Assembly: GCF_964204645.1 (NCBI RefSeq)
Contig: NW_027437444.1
Span: 53,572 to 117,571, forward strand
From: Tubulanus polymorphus
Lineage: Eukaryota; Nemertea; Palaeonemertea; Tubulaniformes; Tubulanidae
DNA: 64,000 nucleotides
Direction of reading: 5' to 3'
The translations under genes and the position numbers were made by a program. The notes below the pieces were generated by a model. That model was not told the DNA's origin. It saw nothing but the letters and a program-made list of their open reading frames with translations, and did no database searches. This document shows positions 26,970-40,335 of the stretch, in pieces (position 1 is the stretch's first letter; the number at the start of each line of letters is the position of its first letter).

Positions 26970-29900
26970 TTTTCTCATCACATTTTCCCCGTATCGGAAA
27001 AATGACAAAGTCGATCCGTAAAAGCGTTCAAATCGTCAGGAAAAGCACATTTCGACCCGAAAACGTCGTTCTCCGCGAGAAAAGACGTTTTCTCTTCACA
27101 TATTACCCCGTAACTGAAAAATGACAAAGTCGATCCGTAAAAGGGCTCAAATCGTCAGGAAAAGCTCATTTCGACCCGAAAACGTCGTTCTCCGCGAGAA
27201 AAGACGTTTTCTCATCACATTTTCCCCGTATCGGAAAAATGACAAAGTCGATCCGTAAAAGCATTCAAATCGTCAGGAAAAGCACATTTCGACCCGAAAA
27301 CGTCGTTCTCCGAGAGAAAAGACGTTTTCTCATCACATTTTCCCCGTAACTGAAAAATGACAAAGTCGATCCGTAAAATCGTTCAAATCGTCAGGGAAAG
27401 CCCATTTCGACCCGAAAACGTCGTTCTGCGCGAGAAAAGACTTTTTCTCATCACATTTTCCCCGTATCGGAAAAATGACAAAGTCGATCCGTAAAAGAGC
27501 TCAAATCGTCAGGAAAAGCACATTTCGACCCGAAAACGTCGTTCTCCGCGAGAAAACACGTTTTCTCAACACATTTTCCCCGTATCGGAAAAATGACGAA
27601 GTCGATCCGTAGAGGCGCACAAATCGTCAGGAAAAGCACATTTCGACCCGAAAACGTCGTTCTCCGCGAGAAATGACGTTTTCTATTCACATTTTCCCCG
27701 TATCGGAAAAATGACAAAGTCGATCCGTAAAAGCGTTCAAATCGTCAGGAAAAGCACATTTCGACCCGAAAACGTCGTTCTCCGCGAGAAAAGACGTTTT
27801 CTCATCACATATTACCCCGTAACTGAAAAATGACAAAGTCGATCCGTAAAAGGGCTCAAATCGCCAGGAAAAGCACATTTCGACCCGAAGACGTCGTTCT
27901 CCGCGAGAAAAGACGTTTTCTCATCACATTTTCCCCGTATCGGAAAAATGACAAAGTCGATCCGTAAAAGCGTTCAATTCGTCAGTAAAAGCACATTTCG
28001 ACCCGAAAACGTCGTTCTCCGCGAGAAAACACGTTTTCTCATCACATTTTCCCCGTATCGGAAAAATGACAAAGTCGATCCGTAAAAGCGTTCAAATCGT
28101 CAAAAAAGCACATTTCGACCCGAAAACGTCGTTCTCCGCGAGAAAAGACGTTTTCTCATCACATATTACCCCGTAGCTAAAAAATGACAAAGTCGATCCG
28201 TAAAAGAGCTCAAATCGTCAGGAAAAGCACATTTCGATCCGAAATCGTCGTTGTCCGCGAGAAAAGACGTTTTCTCGTAACATTTTCCCCGTATCGGAAA
28301 AATGACAAAGACTATCCGTAGAGGCGCACAAATCGTCAGGAAAAGCACATTTCGACCCGAAAACGTCGTTCTCCGCGAGAAAAGACGTTTTCTCATCACA
28401 TATTACCCCGTAACTGAAAAATGACAAAGTCGATCCGTAAAAGGGCTCAAATCGCCAGGAAAAGCACATTTCGACCCGAAGACGTCGTTCTCCGCGAGAA
28501 AAGACGTTTTCTCATCACATTTTCCCCGTATCGGAAAAATGACAAAGTCGATCCGTAAAAGCGTTCAATTCGTCAGTAAAAGCACATTTCGACCCGAAAA
28601 CGTCGTTCTCCGCGAGAAAAGACGTTTTCTCATCACATTTTCCCCGTATCGGAAAAATGACAAAGTCGATCCGTAAAAGCGTTCAAATCGTCAGGAAAAG
28701 CACATTTCGACCCGAAAACGTCGTTCTCCGCGAGAAAAGACGTTTTCTCTTCACATATTACCCCGTAACTGAAAAATGACAAAGTCGATCCGTAAAAGGG
28801 CTAAAATCGTCAGGAAAAGCTCATTTCGACCCGAAAACGTCGTTCTCCGCGAGAAAAGACGTTTTCTCATCACATTTTCCCCGTATCGGAAAAATGACAA
28901 AGTCGATCCGTAAAAGCATTCAAATCGTCAGGAAAAGCACATTTCGACCCGAAAACGTCGTTCTCCGAGAGAAAAGACGTTTTCTCATCACATTTTCCCC
29001 GTAACTGAAAAATGACAAAGTCGATCCGTAAAATCGTTCAAATCGTCAGGGAAAGCCCATTTCGACCCGAAAACGTCGTTCTGCGCGAGAAAAGACTTTT
29101 TCTCATCACATTTTCCCCGTATCGGAAAAATGACAAAGTCGATCCGTAAAAGAGCTCAAATCGTCAGGAAAAGCACATTTCGACCCGAAAACGTCGTTCT
29201 CCGCGAGAAAACACGTTTTCTCAACACATTTTCCCCGTATCGGAAAAATGACGAAGTCGATCCGTAGAGGCGCACAAATCGTCAGGAAAAGCACATTTCG
29301 ACCCGAAAACGTCGTTCTCCGCGAGAAATGACGTTTTCTATTCACATTTTCCCCGTATCGGAAAAATGACAAAGTCGATCCGTAAAAGCGTTCAAATCGT
29401 CAGGAAAAGCACATTTCGACCCGAAAACGTCGTTCTCCGCGAGAAAAGACGTTTTCTCATCACATATTACCCCGTAACTGAAAAATGACAAAGTCGATCC
29501 GTAAAAGGGCTCAAATCGCCAGGAAAAGCACATTTCGACCCGAAGACGTCGTTCTCCGCGAGAAAAGACGTTTTCTCGTAACATTTTCCCCGTATCGGAA
29601 AAATGACAAAGTCGATCCGTAAAAGCGTTCAATTCGTCAGTAAAAGCACATTTCGACCCGAAAACGTCGTTCTCCGCGAGAAAACACGTTTTCTCATCAC
29701 ATTTTCCCCGTATCGGAAAAATGACAAAGTCGATCCGTAAAAGCGTTCAAATCGTCAAAAAAGCACATTTCGACCCGAAAACGTCGTTCTCCGCGAGAAA
29801 AGACGTTTTCTCATCACATATTACCCCGTAGCTAAAAAATGACAAAGTCGATCCGTAAAAGAGCTCAAATCGTCAGGAAAAGCACATTTCGATCCGAAAT

Positions 29901-30265
29901 CGTCGTTGTCCGCGAGAAAAGACGTTTTCTCGTAACATTTTCCCCGTATCGGAAAAATGACAAAGACTATCCGTAGAGGCGCACAAATCGTCAGGAAAAG
30001 CACATTTCGACCCGAAAACGTCGTTCTCCGCGAGAAAAGACGTTTTCTCATCACATATTACCCCGTAACTGAAAAATGACAAAGTCGATCCGTAAAAGGG
30101 CTCAAATCGCCAGGAAAAGCACATTTCGACCCGAAGACGTCGTTCTCCGCGAGAAAAGACGTTTTCTCATCACATTTTCCCCGTATCGGAAAAATGACAA
30201 AGTCGATCCGTAAAAGCGTTCAATTCGTCAGTAAAAGCACATTTCGACCCGAAAACGTCGTTCTC
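26970..30265 (+). repeat. 14-mer higher-order repeat, two tandem copies of 1,655 bp
   Basis: The series from about 26,970 to 28,610 is repeated from about 28,625 to 30,265 at an offset of 1,655 bp. Shared markers are TCTCTTCACATATTACC, AAGCTCATTTCG, GTAAAAGCATTC, AAAGCCCATTTCG, TTTTCTATTCAC and GTAGCTAAAAAATG. Differences include GGGCTAAAATCG (28,800) against GGGCTCAAATCG (27,145), and TTCTCGTAACATT (29,575) against TTCTCATCACATT (27,920). The second difference makes the right copy resemble type B over a few bases, which suits gene conversion. The unit was built from part of the 31-mer seen at 11.5-18.8 kb. Confidence 0.85.
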
Positions 30266-33200
30266 CGCGAGAAAACACGTTTTCTCATCACATTTTCCCC
30301 GTATCGGAAAAATGACAAAGTCGATCCGTAAAAGCGTTCAAATCGTCAAAAAAGCACATTTCGACCCGAAAACGTCGTTCTCCGCGAGAAAAGACGTTTT
30401 CTCATCACATATTACCCCGTAACTAAAAAATGACAAAGTCGATCCGTAAAAGAGCTCAAATCGTCAGGAAAAGCACATTTCGACCCGAAAACGTCGGTCT
30501 CCGCGAGAAGAGACGTTTTCTCATCACATTTTCCCGTTTAGGAAAAATGACAAAGTCGATCCGTAAAAGCGTTCAAATCGTCAGGAAAAGCACATTTCGA
30601 CCCGAAAACGTCGTTCTCCGCGAGAAAGGACGTTTTCTCATCACATATTACCCCGTAACTGAAAAATGACAAAGTCGATCCGTAAAAGAGCTCAAACCGT
30701 CAGGAAAGCACATTTCGACCCGAAAACGTCGTTCCCCGCGAGAAAAGACGTTTTCTCATCACATTTTCACGTTTAGGAAAAATGACAAAGTCGATCCGTA
30801 AAAGCGTTCAAATCGTCAGGAAAAGCACATTTCGACCCGAAAACGTCGTTCTCCGCGAGAAAGGACGTTTTCTCATCACATATTACCCCGTAACTGAAAA
30901 ATGACAAAGTCGATCCGTAAAAGAGCTCAAACCGTCAGGAAAGCACATTTCGACCCGAAAACGTCGTTCCCCGCGAGAAAAGACGTTTTCTCATCACATT
31001 TTCCCCGTATCGGAAAAATGACAAAGTCGATCCGTAAAATCGTTAAAATCGTCAGGAAAAGCACATTTCGACCCGAAAACGTCGTTCTCCGAGAGAAAAG
31101 ACGTTTTCTCATCACATTTTCCCCGTAACTGAAAAATGACAAAGTCGATCCGTAAAATAGCTCAAATCGTCAGGAAAAGCACATTTCGATCCGAAATCGT
31201 CGTTGTCCGCGAGAAAAGACGTTTTCTCGTAACATTTTCCCCGTATCGGAAAAATGACAAAGTCGATCCGTAAAAGAGCTCAAATCGTCAGGAAAAGCAC
31301 ATTTCGACCCGAAAACGTCGTTCTCCGCGAGAAAACACGTTTTCTCATCACATTTTCCCCGTATCGGAAAAATGACAAAGTCGATCCGTAAAAGCGTTCA
31401 AATCGTCAGGAAAAGCACATTTCGACCCGAAAACGTCGTTCTCCGAGAGAAAAGACGTTTTCTCATCACATTTTCCCCGTAACTGAAAAATGACAAAGTC
31501 GATCCGTAAAATAGCTCAAATCGTCAGGAAAAGCACATTTCGATCCGAAATCGTCGTTGTCGGCGAGAAAAGACGTTTTCTCGTAACATTTTCCCCGTAT
31601 CGGAAAAATGACAAAGTCTATCCGTAGAAGCGTTCAAATCGTCAGGAAAAGCACATTTCGACCCGAAAACGTCGTTCTCCGCGAGAAAGACGTTTCCTCA
31701 TCACATTTCCGCGTATCGGAATAATGACAAAGTCGATCCGTAAAATCGTTCAAATCGTCAGGGAAAGCACATTTCGACCCGAAAACGTCGTTCTGCGCGA
31801 GAAAAGACTTTTTCTCATCACATTTTCCCCGTATCGGAAAATGACAAAGTCGATCCGTAAAAGAGCTCAAATCGTCAGGAAAAGCACATTTCGATCCGAA
31901 AACGTCGTTCTCCGCGAGAAAACACGTTTTCTCATCACATTTTCCCCGTATCGGAAAAATGACAATGTCGATCCGTAAAAGCGTTCAAATCGTCAGGAAA
32001 AGCACATTTCGACCCGAAAACGTCGTTCTCCTCGATAATAAACGTTTTCTCATCACATTTTCCCCGTAACTGAAAAATGACAAAGTCGATCCGTAAAAGA
32101 GCTCAAATCGTCAGGAAAAGCACATTTCGACCCGAAAACGTCGTTCTCCGCGAGAAAACACGTTTTCTCATCACATTTTCCCCGTAACTGAAAAATGACA
32201 AAGTCGATCCGCAAAATAGCTCAAATCGTCAGGAAAAGCACATTTCGATCCGAAATCGTCGTTGTCCGCGAGAAAAGACGTTTTCTCGTAACATTTTCCC
32301 CGTATCGGAAAAATGACAAAGTCTTTCCGTAAAAGAGCTCAAATCGTCAGGAAAAGCACATTTCGACCCGAAAACGTCGTTCTCCGCGAGAAAAGACGTT
32401 TTTTCATCACATTTACCCGTATCGGAAAAATGACAAAGTCGATCCGTAAAAGCATTCAAATCGTCAGGAAAAGCACATTTCGACCCGAAAACGTCGTTCT
32501 CCGAGAGAAAAGACGTTTCCTCATCACATTTTCCCCGTAACTGAAAAATGACAAAGTCGATCCGTAAAATAGCTCAAATCGTCAGGAAAAGCACATTTCG
32601 ATCCGAAATCGTCGTTGTCCGCGAGAAAAGACGTTTTCTCGTAACATTTTCCCCGTATCGGAAAAATGACAAAGTCTATCCGTAGAAGCGTTCAAATCGT
32701 CAGGAAAAGCACATTTCGACCCGAAAACGTCGTTCTCCGCGAGAAAAGACGTTTTCTCATCACATTTTCCCCGTATCGGAAAAATGACAAAGTCGATCCG
32801 CAAAAGCGTTCAAATCGTCAGGAAGAGCACATTTCGACCCGAAGACGTCGTTCCCCGCGAGAAAAGATGTTTTCTCATCACATATTACCCCGTAACTGAA
32901 AAATGACAAAGTCGATCCGTAAAAGGGCTCAAATCGTCAGGAAAAGCACATTTCGACCCGAAGACGTCGTTCTCGCGAGAAAAGACGTTTCCTCATCACA
33001 TTTTCCCCGTATCGGAAAAATGACAAAGTCGATCCGAAAAAGCGTTCAAATCGTCAGGAAAAGCACATTTCGACCCGAAAACGTCGTTCTCCGTGAGAAA
33101 AGACGTTTTCTCATCACATATTACCCCGTAACTGAAAAATGACAAAGTCGATCCGTAAAAGAGCTCAAATCGTCAGGAAAAGCACATTTCGACCCGAAAA

Positions 33201-33447
33201 CGTCGGTCTCCGCGAGAAAAGACGTTTTCTCATCACATTTTCCCCGTATCGGAAAAATGACAAAGTCGATCCGTAAAAGCGTTCAAATCGTCAGGAAAAG
33301 CACATTTCGACCCGAAAACGTCGTTCTCCGAGAGAAAAGACGTTTTCTCATCACATTTTCCCCGTAACTGAAAAATGATAAAGTCGATCCGTAAAATAGC
33401 TCAAATCGTCAGGAAAAGCACATTTCGATCCGAAATCGTCGTTGTCC
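30266..33447 (+). repeat. Transition zone with mixed monomers and a 236-bp dimer repeat
   Basis: This roughly 3.2-kb stretch separates the long-unit left domain from the short-unit right domain. It contains a rare ending, TTCCCGTTTAGGAAAAATG (30,531) and TTCACGTTTAGGAAAAATG (30,767), spaced 236 bp apart as a local two-monomer duplication. Other private changes are CCTCGATAATAAACG (32,031), CTTTCCGTAAAAG (32,323), GATCCGCAAAAGC (32,795), GTCGGCGAGAAAAG (31,558) and GATCCGAAAAAGCG (33,033). No longer repeat order is clear and there is no gene. Confidence 0.7.
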
Positions 33448-36400
33448 GCGAGAAAAGACGTTTTCTCGTAACATTTTCCCCGGATCGGAAAAATGACAAA
33501 GTCGATCCGTAAAATCGTTCAAATCGTCAGGGAAAGCACATTTCGACCCGAAAACGTCGTTCTGCGCGAGAAAAGACTTTTTCTCATCACATTTTCCCCG
33601 TATCGGAAAAATGACAAAGTCGATCCGTAAAAGAGCTCAAATCGTCAGGAAAAGCACATTTCGACCCGAAAACGTCGTTCTACGCGAGAAAAGACGTTTT
33701 CTCATCACATTTCCCCGTATCGGAAAAATGACAAAGTCGATCCGTAAAAGCATTCAAATCGTCAGGAAAAGCACATTTCGACCCGAAAACGTCGTTCTCC
33801 GAGAGAAAAGACGTTTTCTCATCACATTTTCCCCGTAACTGAAAAATGACAAAGTCGATCCGTAAAATAGCTCAAATCGTCAGGAAAAGCACATTTCGAT
33901 CCGAAATCGTCGTTGTCCGCGAGAAAAGACGTTTTCTCGTGACATTTTCCCCGTATCGGAAAAATGACAAAGTCTATCCGTAGAAGCGTTCAAATCGTCA
34001 GGAAAAGCACATTTCGACCCGAAAACGTCGTTCTCCGCGAGAAAAGACGTTTCCTCATCACATTTCCCCGTATCGGAAAAATGACAAAGTCGATCCGTAA
34101 AAGGGCTCAAATCGTCAGGAAAAGCACATTTCGACCCTAAAACGTCGTTCTGCGCGAGAAAAGACGTTTTCTCATCACATTTTCCCCGTATCGGAAAAAT
34201 GACAAAGTCGATCCGTAAAAGCGTTCAAATCGTCAGGAAAAGCACATTTCGACCCGAAAACGTCGTTCCCCGCGAGAAAAGACGTTTTCTCATCACATAT
34301 TACCCCGTAACTGAAAAATGACAAAGTCGATCCGTAAAAGGGCTCAAATCGTCAGGAAAAGCACATTTCGACCCGAAAACGTCGTTCTCCGCGAGAAAAG
34401 ACGTTTTCTCATCACATTTTCCCCGTATCGGAAAAATGACAAAGTCGATCCGTAAAAGAGCTCAAATCGTCAGGAAAAGCACATTTCGACCCGAAAACGT
34501 CGTTCTCCGCGAGAAAAGACGTTTTCTCATCACATTTTCCCCGTATCGGAAAAATGACAAAGTCGAACCGTAAAAGCGTTCAAATCGTCAGGAAAAGCAC
34601 ATTTCGACCCGAAAACGTCGTTCTCCGAGATAAAAAACGTTTTCTCATCACATTTTCCCCGTATCGGAAAAATGACAAAGTCGATCCGTAAAAGCGCTCA
34701 AATCGTCAGGAAAAGCACATTTCGACCCGAAAACGTCGTTCTCCGCGAGAAAAGACGTTTCCTCATCACATTTTCCCCGTATCGGAAAAATGACAAAGTC
34801 GATCCGTAAAAGAGCTCAAATCGTCAGGAAAAGCACATTTCGACCCGAAAACGTCGTTCTACGCGAGAAAAGACGTTTTCTCATCACATTTCCCCGTATC
34901 GGAAAAATGACAAAGTCGATCCGTAAAAGCATTCAAATCGTCAAGAAAAGCACATTTCGACCCGAAAACGTCGTTCTCCGAGAGAAAAGACGTTTTCTCA
35001 TCACATTTTCCCCGTAACTGAAAAATGACAAAGTCGATCCGTAAAATAGCTCAAATCGTCAGGAAAAGCACATTTCGACCCGAAATCGTCGTTGTCCGCG
35101 AGAAAAGACGTTTTCTCGTAACATTTTCCCCGTATCGGAAAAATGACAAAGTCTATCCGTAGAAGCGTTCAAATCGTCAGGAAAAGCACATTTCGACCCG
35201 AAAACGTCGTTCTCCGCGAGAAAAGACGTTTCCTCATCACATTTCCCCGTATCGGAAAAATGACAAAGTCGATCCGTAAAAGGGCTCAAATCGTCAGGAA
35301 AAGCACATTTCGACCCTAAAACGTCGTTCTGCGCGAGAAAAGACGTTTTCTCGTAACATTTTCCCCGGATCGGAAAAATGACAAAGTCGATCCGTAAAAT
35401 CGTTCAAATCGTCAGGGAAAGCACATTTCGACCCGAAAACGTCGTTCTGCGCGAGAAAAGACTTTTTCTCATCACATTTTCCCCGTATCGGAAAAATGAC
35501 AAAGTCGATCCGTAAAAGAGCTCAAATCGTCAGGAAAAGCACATTTCGACCCGAAAACGTCGTTCTACGCGAGAAAAGACGTTTTCTCATCACATTTCCC
35601 CGTATCGGAAAAATGACAAAGTCGATCCGTAAAAGCATTCAAATCGTCAGGAAAAGCACATTTCGACCCGAAAACGTCGTTCTCCGAGAGAAAAGACGTT
35701 TTCTCATCACATTTTCCCCGTAACTGAAAAATGACAAAGTCGATCCGTAAAATAGCTCAAATCGTCAGGAAAAGCACATTTCGACCCGAAATCGTCGTTG
35801 TCCGCGAGAAAAGACGTTTTCTCGTAACATTTTCCCCGTATCGGAAAAATGACAAAGTCTATCCGTAGAAGCGTTCAAATCGTCAGGAAAAGCACATTTC
35901 GACCCGAAAACGTCGTTCTCCGCGAGAAAAGACGTTTCCTCATCACATTTCCCCGTATCGGAAAAATGACAAAGTCGATCCGTAAAATCGTTCAAATCGT
36001 CAGGAAAAGCACATTTCGACCCTAAAACGTCGTTCTGCGCGAGAAAAGACGTTTTCTCATCACATTTTCCCCGTATCGGAAAAATGACAAAGTCGATCCG
36101 TAAAAGCGTTCAAATCGTCAGGAAAAGCACATTTCGACCCGAAAACGTCGTTCCCCGCGAGAAAAGACGTTTTCTCATCACATATTACCCCGTAACTGAA
36201 AAATGACAAAGTCGATCCGTAAAAGGGCTCAAATCGTCAGGAAAAGCACATTTCGACCCGAAAACGTCGTTCTCCGCGAGAAAAGACGTTTTCTCATCAC
36301 ATTTTCCCCGTATCGGAAAAATGACAAAGTCGATCCGTAAAAGAGCTCAAATCGTCAGGAAAAGCACATTTCGACCCGAAAACGTCGTTCTCCGCGAGAA

Positions 36401-37217
36401 AAGACGTTTTCTCATCACATTTTCCCCGTATCGGAAAAATGACAAAGTCGAACCGTAAAAGCGTTCAAATCGTCAGGAAAAGCACATTTCGACCCGAAAA
36501 CGTCGTTCTCCGAGATAAAAAACGTTTTCTCATCACATTTTCCCCGTATCGGAAAAATGACAAAGTCGATCCGTAAAAGAGCTCAAATCGTCAGGAAAAG
36601 CACATTTCGAACCGAAAACGTCGTTCTCCGCGAGAAAAGACGTTTCCTCATCACATTTTCCCCGTATCGGAAAAATGACAAAGTCGATCCGTAAAAGAGC
36701 TCAAATCGTCAGGAAAAGCACATTTCGACCCGAAAACGTCGTTCTACGCGAGAAAAGACGTTTTCTCATCACATTTCCCCGTATCGGAAAAATGACAAAG
36801 TCGATCCGTAAAAGCATTCAAATCGTCAAGAAAAGCACATTTCGACCCGAAAACGTCGTTCTCCGCGAGAAAAGACGTTTTCTCATCACATTTTCCCCGT
36901 AACTAAAAAATGACAAAGTCGATCCGTAAAATAGCTAAAATCGTCAGGAAAAGCACATTTCGATCCGAAATCGTCGTTGTCCGCGAGAAAAGACGTTTTC
37001 TCGTAACATTTTCCCCGTATCGGAAAAATGACAAAGTCTATCCGTAGAAGCGTTCAAATCGTCAGGAAAAGCACATTTCGACCCGAAAACGTCGTTCTCC
37101 GCGAGAAAAGACGTTTCCTCATCACATTTCCCCGTATCGGAAAAATGACAAAGTCGATCCGTAAAATCGTTCAAATCGTCAGGAAAAGCACATTTCGACC
37201 CGAAAACGTCGTTCTGC
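33448..37217 (+). repeat. 16-mer higher-order repeat, two tandem copies of 1,885 bp
   Basis: The rare ending CCCCGGATCGG occurs at 33,478 and 35,363. From there the monomer order repeats at an offset of 1,885 bp. Shared markers include CGACCCTAAAACG (34,133 and 36,018), GTCGAACCGTAAAAGC (34,562 and 36,447), GAGATAAAAAACG (34,627 and 36,512) and GTCAAGAAAAGC (34,940 and 36,825). Differences are small. One is AAGGGCTC (34,101) against AAATCGTTC (35,986). Another is CGAGAGAAAAG (34,979) against CGCGAGAAAAG (36,864). Confidence 0.85.
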
Positions 37218-37249
37218 GCGAGAAAACACGTTTTCTCATCACATTTTCC

Positions 37250-40200
37250 CCGTATCGGAAAAATGACAAAGTCGATCCGTAAAAGCGTTCAAATCGTCAG
37301 GAAAAGCACATTTCGACCCGAAAACGTCGTTCCCCGCGAGAAAAGACGTTTTCTCATCACATATTACCCCTAACTGAAAAATGACAAAGTCGATCCGTAA
37401 AAGGGCTCAAATCGTCAGGAAAAGCACATTTCGACCCGAAAACGTCGTTCTCCGCGAGAAAAGACGTTTTCTCATCACATTTTCCCCGTATCGGAAAAAT
37501 GACAAAGTCGATCCGTAAAAGGGCTCAAATCGTCAGGAAAAGCACATTTCGACCCGAAAACGTCGTTCTCCAGGAGAAAAGACGTTTTCTCATCACATTT
37601 TCCCCGTAACTGAAAAATGACAAAGTCGATCCGTAAAATAGCTCAAATCGTCAGGAAAAGCACATTTCGATCGGAAATCGTCGTTGTCCGCGAGAAAAGA
37701 CGTTTTCTCGTAACATTTTCCCCGTATCGGAAAAATGACAAAGTCTATCCGTAGAAGCGTTCAAATCGTCAGGAAAAGCACATTTCGACCCGAAAACGTC
37801 GTTCTCCGCGAGAAAAGACTTTTTCTCATCACATTTTCCCCGTATCGGAAAAATGACAAAGTCGATCCGTAAAAGAGCTCAAATCGTCAGGAAAAGCACA
37901 TTTCGACCCGAAAACGTCGTTCTCCGCGAGAAAAGACGTTTCCTCATCACATTTCCCCGTATCGGAAAAATGACAATGTCGATCCGTAAAATCGTTCAAA
38001 TCGTCAGGGAAAGCACATTTCGACCCGAAAACGTCGTTCTGCGCGAGAAAAGACTTTTTCTCATCACATTTTCCCCGTATCGGAAAAATGACAAAGTCGA
38101 TCCGTAAAAGAGCTCAAATCGTCAGGAAAAGCACATTTCGACCCGAAAACGTCGTTCTCCGCGAGAAAAGACGTTTTCTCATCACATTTTCCCCGTATCG
38201 GAAAAATGACTAAGTCGAACCGTAAAAGCGTTCAAATCGTCAGGAAAAGCACATTTCGACCCGAAAACGTCGTTCTCCGAGATAAAAAACGTTTTCTCAT
38301 CACATTTTCCCCGTAACTGAAAAATGACAAAGTCGATCCGTAAAAGAGCTCAAATCGTCAGGAAAAGCACATTTCGACCCGAAAACGTCGTTCTCCGCGA
38401 GAAAACACGTTTTCTCATCAAATTTTCCCCGTATCGGAAAAATGACAAAGTCGATCCGTAAAAGCGTTCAAATCGTCAGGAAAAGCACATTTCGACCCGA
38501 AAACGTCGTTCTCCGAGATAAAAAACGTTTTCTCATCACATTTTCCCCGTAACTGAAAAATGACAAAGTCGATCCGTAAAAGAGCTCAAATCGTCAGGAA
38601 AAGCACATTTCGACCCGAAAACGTCGTTCTCCGCGAGAAAAGACGTTTTCTCATCACATTTTCCCCGTAACTGAAAAATGACAAAGTCGATCCGTAAAAT
38701 AGCTCAAATCGTCAGGAAAAGCACATTTCGATCCGAAATCGTCGTTGTCCGCGAGAAAAGACGTTTTCCCGTAACATTTTCCCCGTATCGGAAAAATGAC
38801 AAAGTCGATCCGTAAAAGCGTTCAAATCGTCAGGAAAAGCACATTTCGACCCGAAAACGTCGTTCCCCGCGAGAAAAGACGTTTTCTCATCACATATTAC
38901 CCCGTAACTGAAAAATGACAAAGTCGATCCGTAAAAGGGCTCAAATCGTCAGGAAAAGCACATTTCGACCCGAAAACGTCGTTCTCCGCGAGAAAAAGAC
39001 GTTTTCTCATCACATTTTCCCCGTATCGGAAAAATGACAAAGTCGATCCGTAAAAGGGCTCAAATCGTCAGGAAAAGCACATTTCGACCCGAAAACGTCG
39101 TTCTCCGCGAGAAAAGACGTTTTCTCATCACATTTTCCCCGTAACTGAAAAATGACAAAGTCGATCCGTAAAATAGCTCAAATCGTCAGGAAAAGCACAT
39201 TTCGATCGGAAATCGTCGTTGTCCGCGAGAAAAGACGTTTTCTCGTAACATTTTCCCCGTATCGGAAAAATGACAAAGTCTATCCGTAGAAGCGTTCAAA
39301 TCGTCAGGAAAAGCACATTTCGACCCGAAAACGTCGTTCTCCGCGAGAAAAGACTTTTCTCATCACATTTTCCCCGTATCGGAAAAATGACAAAGTCGAT
39401 CCGTAAAAGAGCTCAAATCGTCAGGAAAAGCACATTTCGACCCGAAAACGTCGTTCTCCGCGAGAAAAGACGTTTCCTCATCACATTTCCCCGTATCGGA
39501 AAAATGACAAAGTCGATCCGTAAAATCGTTCAAATCGTCATGGAAAGCACATTTCGACCCGAAAACGTCGTTCTGCGCGAGAAAAGACTTTTTCTCATCA
39601 CATTTTCCCCGTATCGGAAAAATGACAAAGTCGATCCGTAAAAGAGCTCAAATCGTCAGGAAAAGCACATTTCGACCCGAAAACGTCGTTCTCCGCGAGA
39701 AAAGACGTTTTCTCATCACATTTTCCCCGTATCGGAAAAATGACAAAGTCGAACCGTAAAAGCGTTCAAATCGTCAGGAAAAGCACATTTCGACCCGAAA
39801 ACGTCGTTCTCCGAGATAAAAAATGTTTTCTCATCACATTTTCCCCGTAACTGAAAAATGACAAAGTCGATCCGTAAAAGAGCTCAAATCGTCAGGAAAA
39901 GCACATTTCGACCCGAAAACGTCGTTCTCCGCGAGAAAACACGTTTTCTCATCAAATTTTCCCCGTATCGGAAAAATGACAAAGTCGATCCGTAAAAGCG
40001 TTCAAATCGTCAGGAAAAGCACATTTCGACCCGAAAACGTCGTTCTCCGAGATAAAAAACGTTTTCTCATCACATTTTCCCCGTAACTGAAAAATGACAA
40101 AGTCGATCCGTAAAAGAGCTCAAATCGTCAGGAAAAGCACATTTCGACCCGAAAACGTCGTTCTCCGCGAGAAAAGACGTTTTCTCATCACATTTTCCCC

Positions 40201-40335
40201 GTAACTGAAAAATGACAAAGTCGATCCGTAAAATAGCTCAAATCGTCAGGAAAAGCACATTTCGATCCGAAATCGTCGTTGTCCGCGAGAAAAGACGTTT
40301 TCTCGTAACATTTTCCCCGTATCGGAAAAATGACA
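37250..40335 (+). repeat. 13-mer higher-order repeat, two tandem copies of about 1,534 bp
   Basis: The order at about 37,250-38,780 recurs at about 38,785-40,335. Shared markers are TTCGATCGGAAATCG (37,669 and 39,203), GATAAAAAACG (38,281, matching GATAAAAAATG at 39,813) and the rare CTCATCAAATTTTCC (38,415 and 39,949). Offsets vary by one or two bases because of single-base indels such as GAGAAAAAGACG at 38,992. Confidence 0.8.
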
